Below are positions 17,809-26,138 of a stretch of 64,000 bases of DNA, one piece after another. The stretch covers positions 1 to 64,000 of the forward strand of contig NZ_FPCD01000009.1 in NCBI RefSeq assembly GCF_900116865.1. Reading direction: 5' to 3'. Origin of the DNA: Butyrivibrio sp. M55 (lineage in GTDB: Bacteria > Bacillota > Clostridia > Lachnospirales > Lachnospiraceae). Under the pieces are notes generated by a model. That model was not told the origin of the DNA, searched no databases, and saw only the letters and a program-made list of their open reading frames with translations. Positions within the stretch are counted from its first letter, which is position 1. Every line of letters begins with the position of its first letter. A program made the translations under genes and the position numbers.

Positions 17809-18812
17809 TAAGGAAGGACAATCGAAATTTTTGGTTGTCCTTTTATTATTGATACGATCTTTTCTGCTATTGCAGGCGCGAGTGGACTTCTGGGGTGTCC
17901 AAAGCTTTTTATGCGAAAAGAGTTTACTTGTGAAAGATAGCTGTTATCAAAGCTGTATATTTTTTTATCGCCGTTATTTATCAGGTTCATATTTCTCAAC
18001 TGTTTTACATACGGATAAGCATATTCATCGCTTCCAAATATCAGGGCATCGCTTGTTTCGCAAAGCTCAGCAATATCAGATTGTGGTTCGCCTTCAATGA
18101 TATATCTGCTCTTGTCAAAAGGTAAACCTAAGTCTCTGAGTGCTGAGATGAATCCGTAGAGCATGGAAGATTCCTGAGGATTGCCGTTTCTAAATATGCC
18201 GGAGATTTTAACAGATCCGGTTGAGTGAAGGTGTGAGACTAGGCTGTATGCGGCGTCGTATGTTCCTTCCGTGACGGAAGGGAAGCTTTCCATATTTCTG
18301 TAAGTGCCGTAGAGGAAGATGACGGCGCAGCCTTTTTCTTCAAGCATCTTGTAAAGGCCTGAGTTTGGGTTGGCCATAAGTGAGAAGCACTCGGAGAGAA
18401 TCGCAAGCGGCGGGTTTTTGAGAAGATCTTTTAAAATAACGCTTTCCTTGTAGAAGTCGGCATGTGTTTCAAATACAGAGACAGACACGGGGATATCAGC
18501 TGCTGAAGAAAGATTTCTTTCTATGTCGTAGATAAGCGTGGGGTATATGTAATCGTCGGGACGCGTAAGAAGAAGGCAGATCTGATTTCTTCTAGGGTTT
18601 GGATTTAGCCCTGTAAGGCGGTATCCGCTTCCCTGGCGTGAGGTTATGAGCTTTTCTTCTTTTAGCTCAGCCATTACCTTGCGTATGGTATGTCTGCTGC
18701 ATGAGTATTTATCACAGAGTTCTTTTTCCGTCGGAAGGGACATGTTTCCCGATACCAATCGTTCGGATATATCTGCTTTTATTTTTTGAGTAATATTTTC
18801 TGCCTTAGTCAT
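17796..18812 (-). CDS. GntR-family repressor with LacI-type sugar-sensing domain
   Basis: 338-residue regulator with AraR-like architecture: an N-terminal winged helix of the GntR type (about 1-70: LPTEKELCDKYSCSRHTIRKVMAEL, ISRQGSGYRL-like wing) and a C-terminal periplasmic-binding-protein fold (about 75-335) related to LacI effector domains. It is transcribed divergently from the sugar importer across a 355-bp AT-rich gap and probably represses that operon and itself, released by a sugar (inference). RBS AGAGGA precedes the ATG. Its last codons overlap the response-regulator stop and contain that operon's terminator. Confidence 0.87.
   Translation of the reverse strand: MTKAENITQKIKADISERLVSGNMSLPTEKELCDKYSCSRHTIRKVMAELKEEKLITSRQGSGYRLTGLNPNPRRNQICLLLTRPDDYIYPTLIYDIERNLSSAADIPVSVSVFETHADFYKESVILKDLLKNPPLAILSECFSLMANPNSGLYKMLEEKGCAVIFLYGTYRNMESFPSVTEGTYDAAYSLVSHLHSTGSVKISGIFRNGNPQESSMLYGFISALRDLGLPFDKSRYIIEGEPQSDIAELCETSDALIFGSDEYAYPYVKQLRNMNLINNGDKKIYSFDNSYLSQVNSFRIKSFGHPRSPLAPAIAEKIVSIIKGQPKISIVLPYQLF
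17813..17850 (+). terminator. Terminator of the sensor operon, embedded in the repressor coding region
   Basis: AAGGACAA (17814-17821) pairs with TTGTCCTT (17835-17842), followed by a T-rich run. It starts 5 bases after the response-regulator stop and lies wholly inside the last codons of the minus-strand repressor gene. Confidence 0.75.
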
Positions 18813-19167
18813 TTTTTTCCTCTAAATATTTAATAAATTCGGGTAAAAAAATTTGTCTTCTTGGTAATATGAAAAATATTCAACATAAAATTCTGCTTGC
18901 TTATTAAAATTATCAGATAATTTTCAAGATAAATTTAAGCGTTCTGCCAAAAAAATCCATCTTAATACAAAGAAATTCAACCAAAAAATTTCTGTATAGC
19001 AATATATTAAGAATTTGTACTTTTTATAAAAGTATAACATTTGAATTTGTATTGTCAAAATATAGAAACTTGTGCATGTTGCATCTTAATTCTATGAAGC
19101 GACCCTTGTTATGGGTACAATGTGTATATGAAACCATTATATATATCGTAAATGGAGGGTACAAAGT
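18813..19167. promoter_or_regulatory. Divergent control region between repressor and sugar importer
   Basis: Very AT-rich, no ORF. It holds two perfect inverted repeats: AAAATTATC-A-GATAATTTT (18906-18924) and TACTTTT-TAT-AAAAGTA (19018-19034). These are candidate operators for the repressor and/or YesN regulator. No strong -35/-10 pair is evident on the plus strand, which fits an activator-dependent promoter. RBS GGAGGG lies at about 19153. Confidence 0.55.
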
Positions 19168-20289
19168 ATGAAGAAGAAAGTATTGGCAACTATTATGGCT
19201 ACAGCAATGTCAATTTCGATGCTTGTAGGATGCGGCGGATCAGGCGCAGCAGATACAACGGCAGCTCCCGATGCTACAGATGCAACGGAAGCAACGGCAG
19301 ATACAGCCGATGATACCGGAGCAGCACCGGCAGCAGACGGAGAGTCAATAACAGTCGGATTTGCACAGGTTGGACACGAGTCAGATTGGCGTACAGCTTC
19401 AACAAATTCAGTTAAGGCAGCTCTTTCCAGTGAGAACGGCATCGATCTTCAGTTTGTAGATTGTGATAACGATTCGGCAGCACAGCTTGAGGCAGTTCGT
19501 AACTTTATCGAGCAGGACGTTGATTACATCGTTATCGACCCTATCGTATCAACAGGTTGGGATACAGTACTTACAGAGGCTGATGATGCAGGCATTCCTG
19601 TTATAGTAATTGACCGTACGATCGATGATTCAGATAAATATGTTTCATGGGTAGGCTCTGAGTTCACAAACGAAGGTCTTGCAGCAGGTGCATGGCTTAA
19701 GGCTTACGCAGAGGCAAAGGGCATCAAAGAACTTAATATCCTTGAGATCACAGGTACAACAGGTTCTTCAGCTGAGATCGGACGTACAAAGGGATTCCAT
19801 CAGTTCGTAGATTCAGAAGGATGGAAGCTTCTTGATTCACAGACAGGTGACTTCACACAGGAAGGCGGACAGAAGGTTATGGAGTCTTACTGCAAGTCAT
19901 ATGCAGGCAAGTTCAACGTTGTTATCTGCCAGAACGATAACGAAGCATTCGGTGCTATTGATGCAATGAAGGCAGCAGGTGTTTCATACGGTGTTGACGG
20001 CGATGTAATCGTTATCTCATTCGATGCTTGTACCGCAGGTCTTCAGAAGGTTCTCGACAAAGAGATTAACGCAGACTTCCAGTGCAATCCTCTTCAGGGA
20101 CCTGATTGCCTTAAGATAATACAGGCTCTTCAGGGCGGACAGACAGTTGAGAAGCAGACATTCATGGATGAGCCTTGGTTCGTATCAGAGGATGTTCTTA
20201 AGGATATTTCTTACAAGAACAATTCAGGCAAAGATGTAACAGAACCCCTTATCGTAGTTGATAAAGCAACTGTTGATGAAGCGTACTGA
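19168..20289 (+). CDS. ytfQ: Galactofuranose/ribose-type ABC transporter substrate-binding lipoprotein
   Basis: 373-residue lipoprotein with signal peptide and lipobox SMLVGC (Cys at 22), an Ala/Thr/Asp-rich linker (about 25-60) and a Peripla_BP_4 domain. It resembles YtfQ of the galactofuranose importer, and the order binding protein, double ATPase, permease, permease matches ytfQ-ytfR-ytfT-yjfF. Substrate is inferred; related systems also take arabinofuranose, galactose or ribose. Codon use is strongly biased towards that of highly expressed genes. It shares clear identity with the sensory lipoprotein at 15425, so both probably bind the same sugar. A hairpin after the stop may stabilise this cistron. 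Confidence 0.85.
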   Translation: MKKKVLATIMATAMSISMLVGCGGSGAADTTAAPDATDATEATADTADDTGAAPAADGESITVGFAQVGHESDWRTASTNSVKAALSSENGIDLQFVDCDNDSAAQLEAVRNFIEQDVDYIVIDPIVSTGWDTVLTEADDAGIPVIVIDRTIDDSDKYVSWVGSEFTNEGLAAGAWLKAYAEAKGIKELNILEITGTTGSSAEIGRTKGFHQFVDSEGWKLLDSQTGDFTQEGGQKVMESYCKSYAGKFNVVICQNDNEAFGAIDAMKAAGVSYGVDGDVIVISFDACTAGLQKVLDKEINADFQCNPLQGPDCLKIIQALQGGQTVEKQTFMDEPWFVSEDVLKDISYKNNSGKDVTEPLIVVDKATVDEAY

Positions 20290-20318
20290 TTATAGAGATT
20301 TGATCATAGAAAAACTTA

Positions 20319-20344
20319 TAGGGTAGTTCGCGAGAACTACCCTA
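20319..20344 (+). other. Intercistronic hairpin after the binding-protein gene
   Basis: TAGGGTAGTTC pairs with GAACTACCCTA around a short loop. No T-run follows, so it is more likely an mRNA-stabilising or partial-attenuation element that keeps the binding protein more abundant than the membrane subunits, as in other ABC importer operons. Confidence 0.6.
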
Positions 20345-20373
20345 ATTATTCAATAAGAGAAGGGTATTATTTT

Positions 20374-21885
20374 ATGGAGCAGAATGAACTTATTGTTATG
20401 CGTGACATAGTGAAAGCCTTTCCCGGTGTCATAGCACTCAATCACGCACAGCTTACACTTCATAAAGGCGAGATTCACGCACTGATGGGCGAAAACGGCG
20501 CAGGAAAGTCTACCATCATAAAATGTCTCACGGGCGTGTACGAGCGTGATGCCGGCGAGGTTTACGTGCAGGGTGTGGAAGGAAATGTTTTTAACCACTC
20601 TACAGAGGATGCACAGAAAGTAGGAATTGCAACGGTTTATCAGGAGGTCAATCTTTGTCCGAACCTCTCTGTTGCAGAAAATCTTTTCATCGGACGCGAA
20701 CCTGTTACCAAGTTCGGTACCGTAGATTGGCGTTCAATGAATAAGCGGGCAAAAGAGATAATGGACAGCCTTGGCATATCTATCGATGTGACACTGGCTT
20801 TGGAGAATTACTCACTTGCTATCCAGCAGATGATAGCTATCGCAAGAGCAGTAGATATGGAATGTAAGGTACTCATTCTCGATGAGCCGACATCGTCTCT
20901 TGATGATAACGAGGTTGAAAAGCTCTTTGACGTAATGAGAGATCTTAAGGCAAAAGGAGTAGGAATCATATTCGTTACCCATTTCCTCGAGCAGGTTTAT
21001 GCAGTCTGCGACAGGATCACGGTTATGAGAAACGGAAGCTTTGTAGGAGATTATTCTATAAGCGAACTTCCGAGAGTTAAGCTGGTAGCTGCCATGCTCG
21101 GTAAGGATTTTGACGATCTTGCGGCTATCAAACCCGAGGGTAATGTTGAGATAAATCCCGAGATCATGCTTAAAGCCGAAGGACTCAGCCATAAGGGAAC
21201 AGTAAAGCCTTTTGACTTTGAGATTCATAAGGGCGAAGTAGTCGGAGTCACAGGTCTTTTGGGAAGCGGTCGAAGCGAGATGGTGCGCTGCATCTACGGT
21301 GCAGACAAGGCTCAGACCGGTAAAGAGTACATGAAGGGAAAAGAGATCAATATAAAGGCACCTATCGACGCAATAAAGGAAGGCATGGCATATCTTCCCG
21401 ATGACAGAAAAGCCGACGGATGTATCGGTGATCTTTCGGTAAGAGATAACATAATTCTTGCACTTCAGGCAAGAAACGGAATGTTTAAGAAAGTATCAAG
21501 AGCAAAACAGATTGAGATTGCGGACAAGTTTATAGATATGCTTCAGATCAAGACTGCGAGCAGAGAAACACCTCTTTCACAGCTTTCGGGCGGAAATCAG
21601 CAGAAGGTTATTCTTGCAAGATGGCTGTGCACTCATCCTGATTTCCTCATTCTCGATGAGCCGACAAGAGGTATCGACATCGGAACAAAGACAGAGTTCC
21701 AGAAGCTTATTTTGCAATTTGCTCAAGAGGGAATGAGTGTAGTATTCATTTCATCTGAGATAGAAGAGATGCTTCGTACCTGCACCAGAATGTGCGTTAT
21801 GAGAGACGGCGAAAAAGTTGGGGAAATCGACGGCGAGATGACGCAGGAGAGTGTAATGAGTGCGATTGCGGGAGGTGAGAAGTAA
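20374..21885 (+). CDS. ytfR: Sugar ABC transporter ATP-binding protein (two NBDs)
   Basis: 503-residue fused double nucleotide-binding protein of the RbsA/MglA/YtfR type. The first half has a canonical Walker A (GENGAGKST near residue 38), the second a degenerate one (GLLGSGRSE near 293) as is normal in this family, with signature LSGGNQQKV near 408 and Walker B LILDEPT in both halves. It powers the two permeases encoded immediately downstream; the stop codon overlaps the start of the first permease by one base (TAATG), implying coupled translation. Confidence 0.92.
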   Translation: MEQNELIVMRDIVKAFPGVIALNHAQLTLHKGEIHALMGENGAGKSTIIKCLTGVYERDAGEVYVQGVEGNVFNHSTEDAQKVGIATVYQEVNLCPNLSVAENLFIGREPVTKFGTVDWRSMNKRAKEIMDSLGISIDVTLALENYSLAIQQMIAIARAVDMECKVLILDEPTSSLDDNEVEKLFDVMRDLKAKGVGIIFVTHFLEQVYAVCDRITVMRNGSFVGDYSISELPRVKLVAAMLGKDFDDLAAIKPEGNVEINPEIMLKAEGLSHKGTVKPFDFEIHKGEVVGVTGLLGSGRSEMVRCIYGADKAQTGKEYMKGKEINIKAPIDAIKEGMAYLPDDRKADGCIGDLSVRDNIILALQARNGMFKKVSRAKQIEIADKFIDMLQIKTASRETPLSQLSGGNQQKVILARWLCTHPDFLILDEPTRGIDIGTKTEFQKLILQFAQEGMSVVFISSEIEEMLRTCTRMCVMRDGEKVGEIDGEMTQESVMSAIAGGEK

Positions 21886-22943
21886 TGGATAAAATAAAGA
21901 AACTAACGAAGCAGCAGTTATTTTTGCCCTTCTTCTGCCTTCTTTTGGTTCTTCTTATAAATTTGATAAAGAATCCGGCATTTTTTAGCATCGGTATTCA
22001 ACATGGAGTGTTGTATGGAAGACTTATAGATATATTGAACAGAGGAAGTGAGATAGCGATTCTTGCAGTGGGGCAGACACTTGTAGTTGCGGTGTCGGCA
22101 GGAACTGATATCTCGGTAGGTTCTGTTATGAGTTTATCGGCTTGCGGAACTTGTATGATGCTTGCGGGATATGGCGTTAACTCGACCACAGAACTTGCAG
22201 TTCCGATGGGAGTGGGAATCCTCTTCGGAATTTTCCTCGGCGGTTTGTGCGGTGCAATGAACGGTGCACTTGTAGCTAAATTAAAGATCCAGCCTATGGT
22301 TGCTACACTTATTCTTTTCACAGCGGCGAGAGCCATCGGACTTCTTATGTGTAACAACCAGATCACATACATCAGATACGAGCCTTATAAGTACCTTGGT
22401 AATTTCATACCGGGCTGTCCTATTCCGACGGCTATCTTCGTTACGATCGTTGTTATAGCGGTTGTGATGTTACTGCTAAAAAAGACTGCACTTGGATTGT
22501 ACGTTCAGTCTGCAGGTATTAACAGCAGAGCTGCCAGAATCTCCGGTATAAATTCAGCGATGATATGCTTTGTCTGCTATGTGATCTGCGGTCTTTGCGC
22601 AGGAATTGCCGGAATGGTTGCAAGTAGCCGTATCTATTCCGCGGATTCAAACAACATAGGACTTAACTACGAGCTTGACGCCATCCTTGCGGTAGCGCTC
22701 GGTGGCAACTCACTTGGCGGAGGTAAATTCAATCTTGCCGGTTCGGTAATTGGAGCATATACAATTCAGGCTATCACGACAACCCTTCTTGCTATGGGTG
22801 TTTCGACCGATCAGGCGCCTGTTGTTAAGGCTATCATAGTTGTGATCATCGTAGTTGTTCAGGCACCTACATTTAAAGAGTGGATCGCAAACACTGAGGC
22901 AAAAAGAAAAGCACTTAAGACGGAAGGAGGTCAGGAGGCATGA
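21885..22943 (+). CDS. ytfT: Sugar ABC transporter permease, first (YtfT-like)
   Basis: 352-residue BPD_transp_2 permease with about ten hydrophobic helices. Typical landmarks are VGQTLVVAVSAGTDISVGSVMS near 61, GALVAKLKIQPMVATL near 125 and the coupling-region AVALGGNSLGGGKFNLAGS near 264. Start overlaps the ATPase stop; its end overlaps the second permease by four bases (ATGA). The presence of two non-identical permeases is a mark of the YtfT/YjfF galactofuranose-type system rather than single-permease ribose systems. Confidence 0.88.
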   Translation: MDKIKKLTKQQLFLPFFCLLLVLLINLIKNPAFFSIGIQHGVLYGRLIDILNRGSEIAILAVGQTLVVAVSAGTDISVGSVMSLSACGTCMMLAGYGVNSTTELAVPMGVGILFGIFLGGLCGAMNGALVAKLKIQPMVATLILFTAARAIGLLMCNNQITYIRYEPYKYLGNFIPGCPIPTAIFVTIVVIAVVMLLLKKTALGLYVQSAGINSRAARISGINSAMICFVCYVICGLCAGIAGMVASSRIYSADSNNIGLNYELDAILAVALGGNSLGGGKFNLAGSVIGAYTIQAITTTLLAMGVSTDQAPVVKAIIVVIIVVVQAPTFKEWIANTEAKRKALKTEGGQEA

Positions 22944-23971
22944 AGAGTTTAAAGAAATTCAGCGGAAACACGCTGCTCCTTTTGATCACCATAGTCCTTT
23001 TTGTTGTGATGTATGCGGCAGGATGTGTTGTTTACTCGGCTAAAGGATTTACGCATGTACAGACTTTTTTAAATCTACTTATTACCAACGCGGGACTTAT
23101 CTGCGTTGCATGCGGAATGACATGTGTAATGCTTACGGGCGGAATTGATATTTCCGTAGGATCGCTTGTAGCTATGGATTGTATGATACTTGCTTACGGA
23201 ATGGGCGTTAAGGGGTGGCCCTGTATTCCGCTTATCATACTTATACTTGTTATTGGACTTGTATTCGGTGCTGTACAGGGATTTTTGATCGGTTACCTCA
23301 AGATTCAGCCGTTTATCATTACCATGGCGGGAATGTTCTTTGCAAGAGGTATGACGGCGGTTATCTGTACCGATCAGATTTCAATCACACAGCAGATGAA
23401 TCCTACGTTTTACAAATGGGCAAATGCCAAGATCAATCTTCCGAAGTTTCTCGGATATGTAAATAAAAAAGGCAAGACGGTAGTTCCTTTTATCAGACCT
23501 ACGGTAGTTATCGCACTTTTGGTTGTGGCACTTATTTTCTTCATACTTAAATATACAAAGTTTGGAAGAAGTCTGTATGCGGTTGGCGGAAACCAGCAGT
23601 CGGCTACAATGATGGGACTTAATGTTAAGGCTACAAAGATGAAGGCTTACATGCTTTCCTCATTCCTTTGCTCTATCGGAGGAATCTGTTACTGCCTCAA
23701 CACTATGTCAGGTTCTGTTCAGCAGGCACTCGGTTTCGAGATGAATGCGATCGCATCAGCGGTCATCGGTGGAACGCTTCTTACAGGCGGTGTCGGAAAT
23801 GTTATAGGAACGCTCTTTGGTGTTCTCATAAACGGAACGATTTCGACGCTTGTAACAACTAACGGAAAGCTTTTATCAAGCTGGAGTAACATTATGACGG
23901 CAGCGCTTTTGTGCTTCTTCATAATTTTGCAGAGTCTGTTCGCTTACTTCAAAAACAGGAACAGCAGATAA
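22940..23971 (+). CDS. yjfF: Sugar ABC transporter permease, second (YjfF-like)
   Basis: 343-residue BPD_transp_2 permease, partner of the preceding one. Visible: GMTCVMLTGGIDISVGSLVA near 56, FLIGYLKIQPFIITMAGMF near 115, GRSLYAVGGNQQSATMMG near 211 and SAVIGGTLLTGGVGNVIGT near 274. The RBS GGAGG lies within the upstream gene. It closes the importer operon and is followed 14 bases later by a strong terminator. Confidence 0.88.
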   Translation: MKSLKKFSGNTLLLLITIVLFVVMYAAGCVVYSAKGFTHVQTFLNLLITNAGLICVACGMTCVMLTGGIDISVGSLVAMDCMILAYGMGVKGWPCIPLIILILVIGLVFGAVQGFLIGYLKIQPFIITMAGMFFARGMTAVICTDQISITQQMNPTFYKWANAKINLPKFLGYVNKKGKTVVPFIRPTVVIALLVVALIFFILKYTKFGRSLYAVGGNQQSATMMGLNVKATKMKAYMLSSFLCSIGGICYCLNTMSGSVQQALGFEMNAIASAVIGGTLLTGGVGNVIGTLFGVLINGTISTLVTTNGKLLSSWSNIMTAALLCFFIILQSLFAYFKNRNSR

Positions 23972-23984
23972 TTGTATTGTGTGG

Positions 23985-24025
23985 AGCCCTCGCGGAGATT
24001 TCATTCACCCGCGGGGGCTTTTTAT
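23985..24025 (+). terminator. Terminator of the sugar importer operon
   Basis: AGCCCTCGCGG (23985-23995) pairs with CCGCGGGGGCT (24009-24019), then TTTTT. Confidence 0.9.
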
Positions 24026-24034
24026 AGCGGACGA

Positions 24035-24266
24035 CCTGTATGGCTATTTGGCGTAGCCGACCGGCGGTATCAGTTTGGAAATGCTTGTGTTCGTCTGCGC
24101 AGTGATTTTCATAATTTCATAAAACCCGAAAATGCCTCCTTTCGACGTTGCTCAGAGAAGTCGGCATTTTCGGGTTTTATTCAATTTGAAAATCATCTTG
24201 CTCGTCCGAATCTTCGCATTTCCAAACTGATATCGCCCGGCCGGCTATGCCAAATGGCCATACAGG
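24035..24266. repeat. Long imperfect palindrome 2 (about 232 bp)
   Basis: Arms start CCTGTATGGC (24035-24044) and end GCCATACAGG (24257-24266). Inside, GGTATCAGTTTGGAAATGC pairs with GCATTTCCAAACTGATATC, GATTTTCA with TGAAAATC, and AAAACCCGAAAATGCC with GGCATTTTCGGGTTTT. The full interval can form one long bulged hairpin or cruciform. It shares a 19-base segment with palindrome 3 at 32858 (16 identical), so the two are related. No ORF. Confidence 0.75.
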
Positions 24267-24405
24267 TCTGCTTCGTTTATAGAAAAGGCTCCCTGCGCTG
24301 ATTCTGAGGACTGTGCGCTGGCGAGAGGGATATATTCTTGAAAGTGGTTACTGGCATGGGGGTATATATAGGATTAATGCGGATGTAGAAGCTAAGGAAG
24401 GTGGA

Positions 24406-24666
24406 CATGACCTTTTTAGAAATAATATTCGAAAAAGTCATGCAATAAGTGATAATTGGAATGCTTGGAAAGAGATTGGTATGACTTTTTAAGAAATAAT
24501 ACTCAAAAAAGTCATGCAAAAAGCGATAATCGGAATGATATGGAGGGTCAGGACATGACTTTTTAAAGTCAAAACTTTCAAAAAGGTCATACATAAAGTG
24601 AAAATCATAAAGATACAGAAGAGAATCCATGACTTTTTAGAATGAATTTGTAAGAAAAAGTCATAT
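24406..24666. repeat. Four-unit hairpin array with an exact 74-bp period
   Basis: Hairpins of about 39 bases start at 24406, 24480, 24554 and 24628, exactly 74 bp apart. Each has a left arm close to CATGACTTTTT and a right arm close to AAAAAGTCATG, with loops of varied sequence. Interhairpin segments of about 35 bp are also similar in the first two units (AGTGATAATTGGAATG and AGCGATAATCGGAATG). No credible ORF. The rest of 23972-24865 contains only the importer terminator, palindrome 2 and AT-rich DNA before the next gene. Confidence 0.85.
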
Positions 24667-24865
24667 CGCAAGGAAAAAGTGCTTCAACGAGATTTTTTCA
24701 ACTGCCGGTAGAAATGCTTGGCTAAACTAAACAGATAAGTTATAGGATATCCTGAGTGCATGAAGTATTATGTATTTAACAAAAGCGTCTGGAAAACACG
24801 CATTTAGCTGTGGAGGCGTGCAGATTTGATTATATTCAATAATGCAATTATGGAGGAGAAAATAG

Positions 24866-25687
24866 ATGAATATAGGAAATGTGATTATGACAAAAAGAAA
24901 AAAGCTTGGATTAACACAGCAGGCGCTTGCTGATAAACTTCATGTGTCATTCCAGGCGGTATCAAAGTGGGAAAAAGGCGTGAGTTATCCGGAGATAGAA
25001 TTGTTGCCGATAATAGCAGGAGTGCTGAACACTTCGTCGGATGCGCTACTTGGTTATGAATTCAAAACTCACGGTTATTATGATGACAGATACAAAGAAG
25101 ATGAGTATTACTGGGGAATACAACCAAATGAAACTTGCTATGAAATCATGAAGATGAAACCTCCTGTTAAAACGCTGAAGGTGCTTGATATAGGATGCGG
25201 AGAGGGAAAGGATGCTGTGTTCTTTGCAAGGAACGGATATGAGGTGACAGCGTTTGATCTGTCAATCGACGGCATAGAAAAGGGAAAGCGGCTGGCAGAA
25301 AAGTTCGGCGTGAATGTAGATTTTTTTCAGGCGGATCTTAATGATTACAGATTGAAAGAGAATTATGACATTATCTTTAGCAGCGGTGTATTTGACTACA
25401 TGAGACCTGAGCTGAGAACAGGTATAACTGAACACTTAAAAGAACACACCAACGAGGAAGGATTAAATGCGATAAAGGTTTTTGTAGATAAACCTTTTAT
25501 TGAAGTGAATGACAAGAAGAAAAAAGTAAATCGCTATCCGTGGAAATCAGGTGAGATATTTACGTATTATCATGACTGGGAAATATCCCGGATGGATGAA
25601 GTGATTTTTGATTGTAACAGTGGAGGCATACCGCATAAGCATTGTATAGATATTATGATTGCTAAGAGATATGATAAAAAATTATAA
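24866..25687 (+). CDS. XRE-type HTH protein fused to a SAM-dependent methyltransferase
   Basis: 273 residues. Residues 1-62 form a Cro/CI helix-turn-helix (KRKKLGLTQQALADKLHVSFQAVSKWEKGVSYPEIELL). Residues about 85-270 are a class I methyltransferase of the TehB/UbiE-like type, with motif I LKVLDIGCGEGKDAVFFA near 108, the acidic VTAFDLS near 132, and FSSGVFDY near 170. Such fusions occur in Clostridia but substrate and DNA target are unknown. GGAGGAG precedes the start. It lies after the palindrome/hairpin-array region and directly before a lipoprotein whose frame it overlaps, giving an accessory-island look. Confidence 0.82.
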   Translation: MNIGNVIMTKRKKLGLTQQALADKLHVSFQAVSKWEKGVSYPEIELLPIIAGVLNTSSDALLGYEFKTHGYYDDRYKEDEYYWGIQPNETCYEIMKMKPPVKTLKVLDIGCGEGKDAVFFARNGYEVTAFDLSIDGIEKGKRLAEKFGVNVDFFQADLNDYRLKENYDIIFSSGVFDYMRPELRTGITEHLKEHTNEEGLNAIKVFVDKPFIEVNDKKKKVNRYPWKSGEIFTYYHDWEISRMDEVIFDCNSGGIPHKHCIDIMIAKRYDKKL

Positions 25688-25724
25688 TCTGTATATGTTT
25701 GCAAGCGTTGGGAGAAAAGAAAAA

Positions 25725-26138
25725 GTGATCTTGAAAAAGGAAAAAGCAACAGTCGTAGGCATTATCTTGCTGATTTTATCAATAAGTACAGGATGTGGTC
25801 GGGATAAGGATATGGCTACAGTGGGAGCGACAACCGGGGAAGAAATTGCCGGGCAGGAAGCAAGCAGGGAGGAATTCTTTCCGATTTGCACCGATCACAT
25901 ATTATTCTCAGTAAATGAGAAAGGCGAAAAAGTAGGGGAGTTCCACGAAGACAAGGTAGCGGAGATCCTTGGTGTGGATAAAGATGAACGGATGAAAATG
26001 CTTACCTGTTCCGATAAGGTTGTCATATGTTCGTGTTATGACTCGGAAAAGGAAGGACAGATTTATTATGCTGTTAATGAAGGCTCCGGTAAGAGTGTGG
26101 AATTAAAGGGAGTTTCCTATGCAACACCATATATATAG
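25725..26138 (+). CDS. Lipoprotein, N-terminal part of a probably frameshifted gene
   Basis: Reads from GTG 25725 (GGGAG 11 bases upstream) as a lipoprotein signal peptide with lipobox SISTGC, followed by an unrecognised domain, and stops at 26138 inside a (TA)4 tract. Adding one TA unit joins the frame seamlessly to the 26119-27561 frame, giving one exported protein of about 612 residues. As it stands the product is 137 residues. The open frame reaches back to 25659, inside the methyltransferase gene, but those codons give no signal peptide. Function unknown. Confidence 0.6.
   Translation: MILKKEKATVVGIILLILSISTGCGRDKDMATVGATTGEEIAGQEASREEFFPICTDHILFSVNEKGEKVGEFHEDKVAEILGVDKDERMKMLTCSDKVVICSCYDSEKEGQIYYAVNEGSGKSVELKGVSYATPYI

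Noticed and set aside
24406..24666. CRISPR array
   Set aside because: Units contain long self-complementary arms with varied loops, spacers resemble one another, and there are no cas genes.
24277..24671. Minus-strand open frames across the hairpin array
   Set aside because: They read through the repeated CATGACTTTTT arms and give low-complexity Phe/Ser/Tyr-rich peptides; the period of 74 is not a multiple of three, so no repeated protein is encoded.
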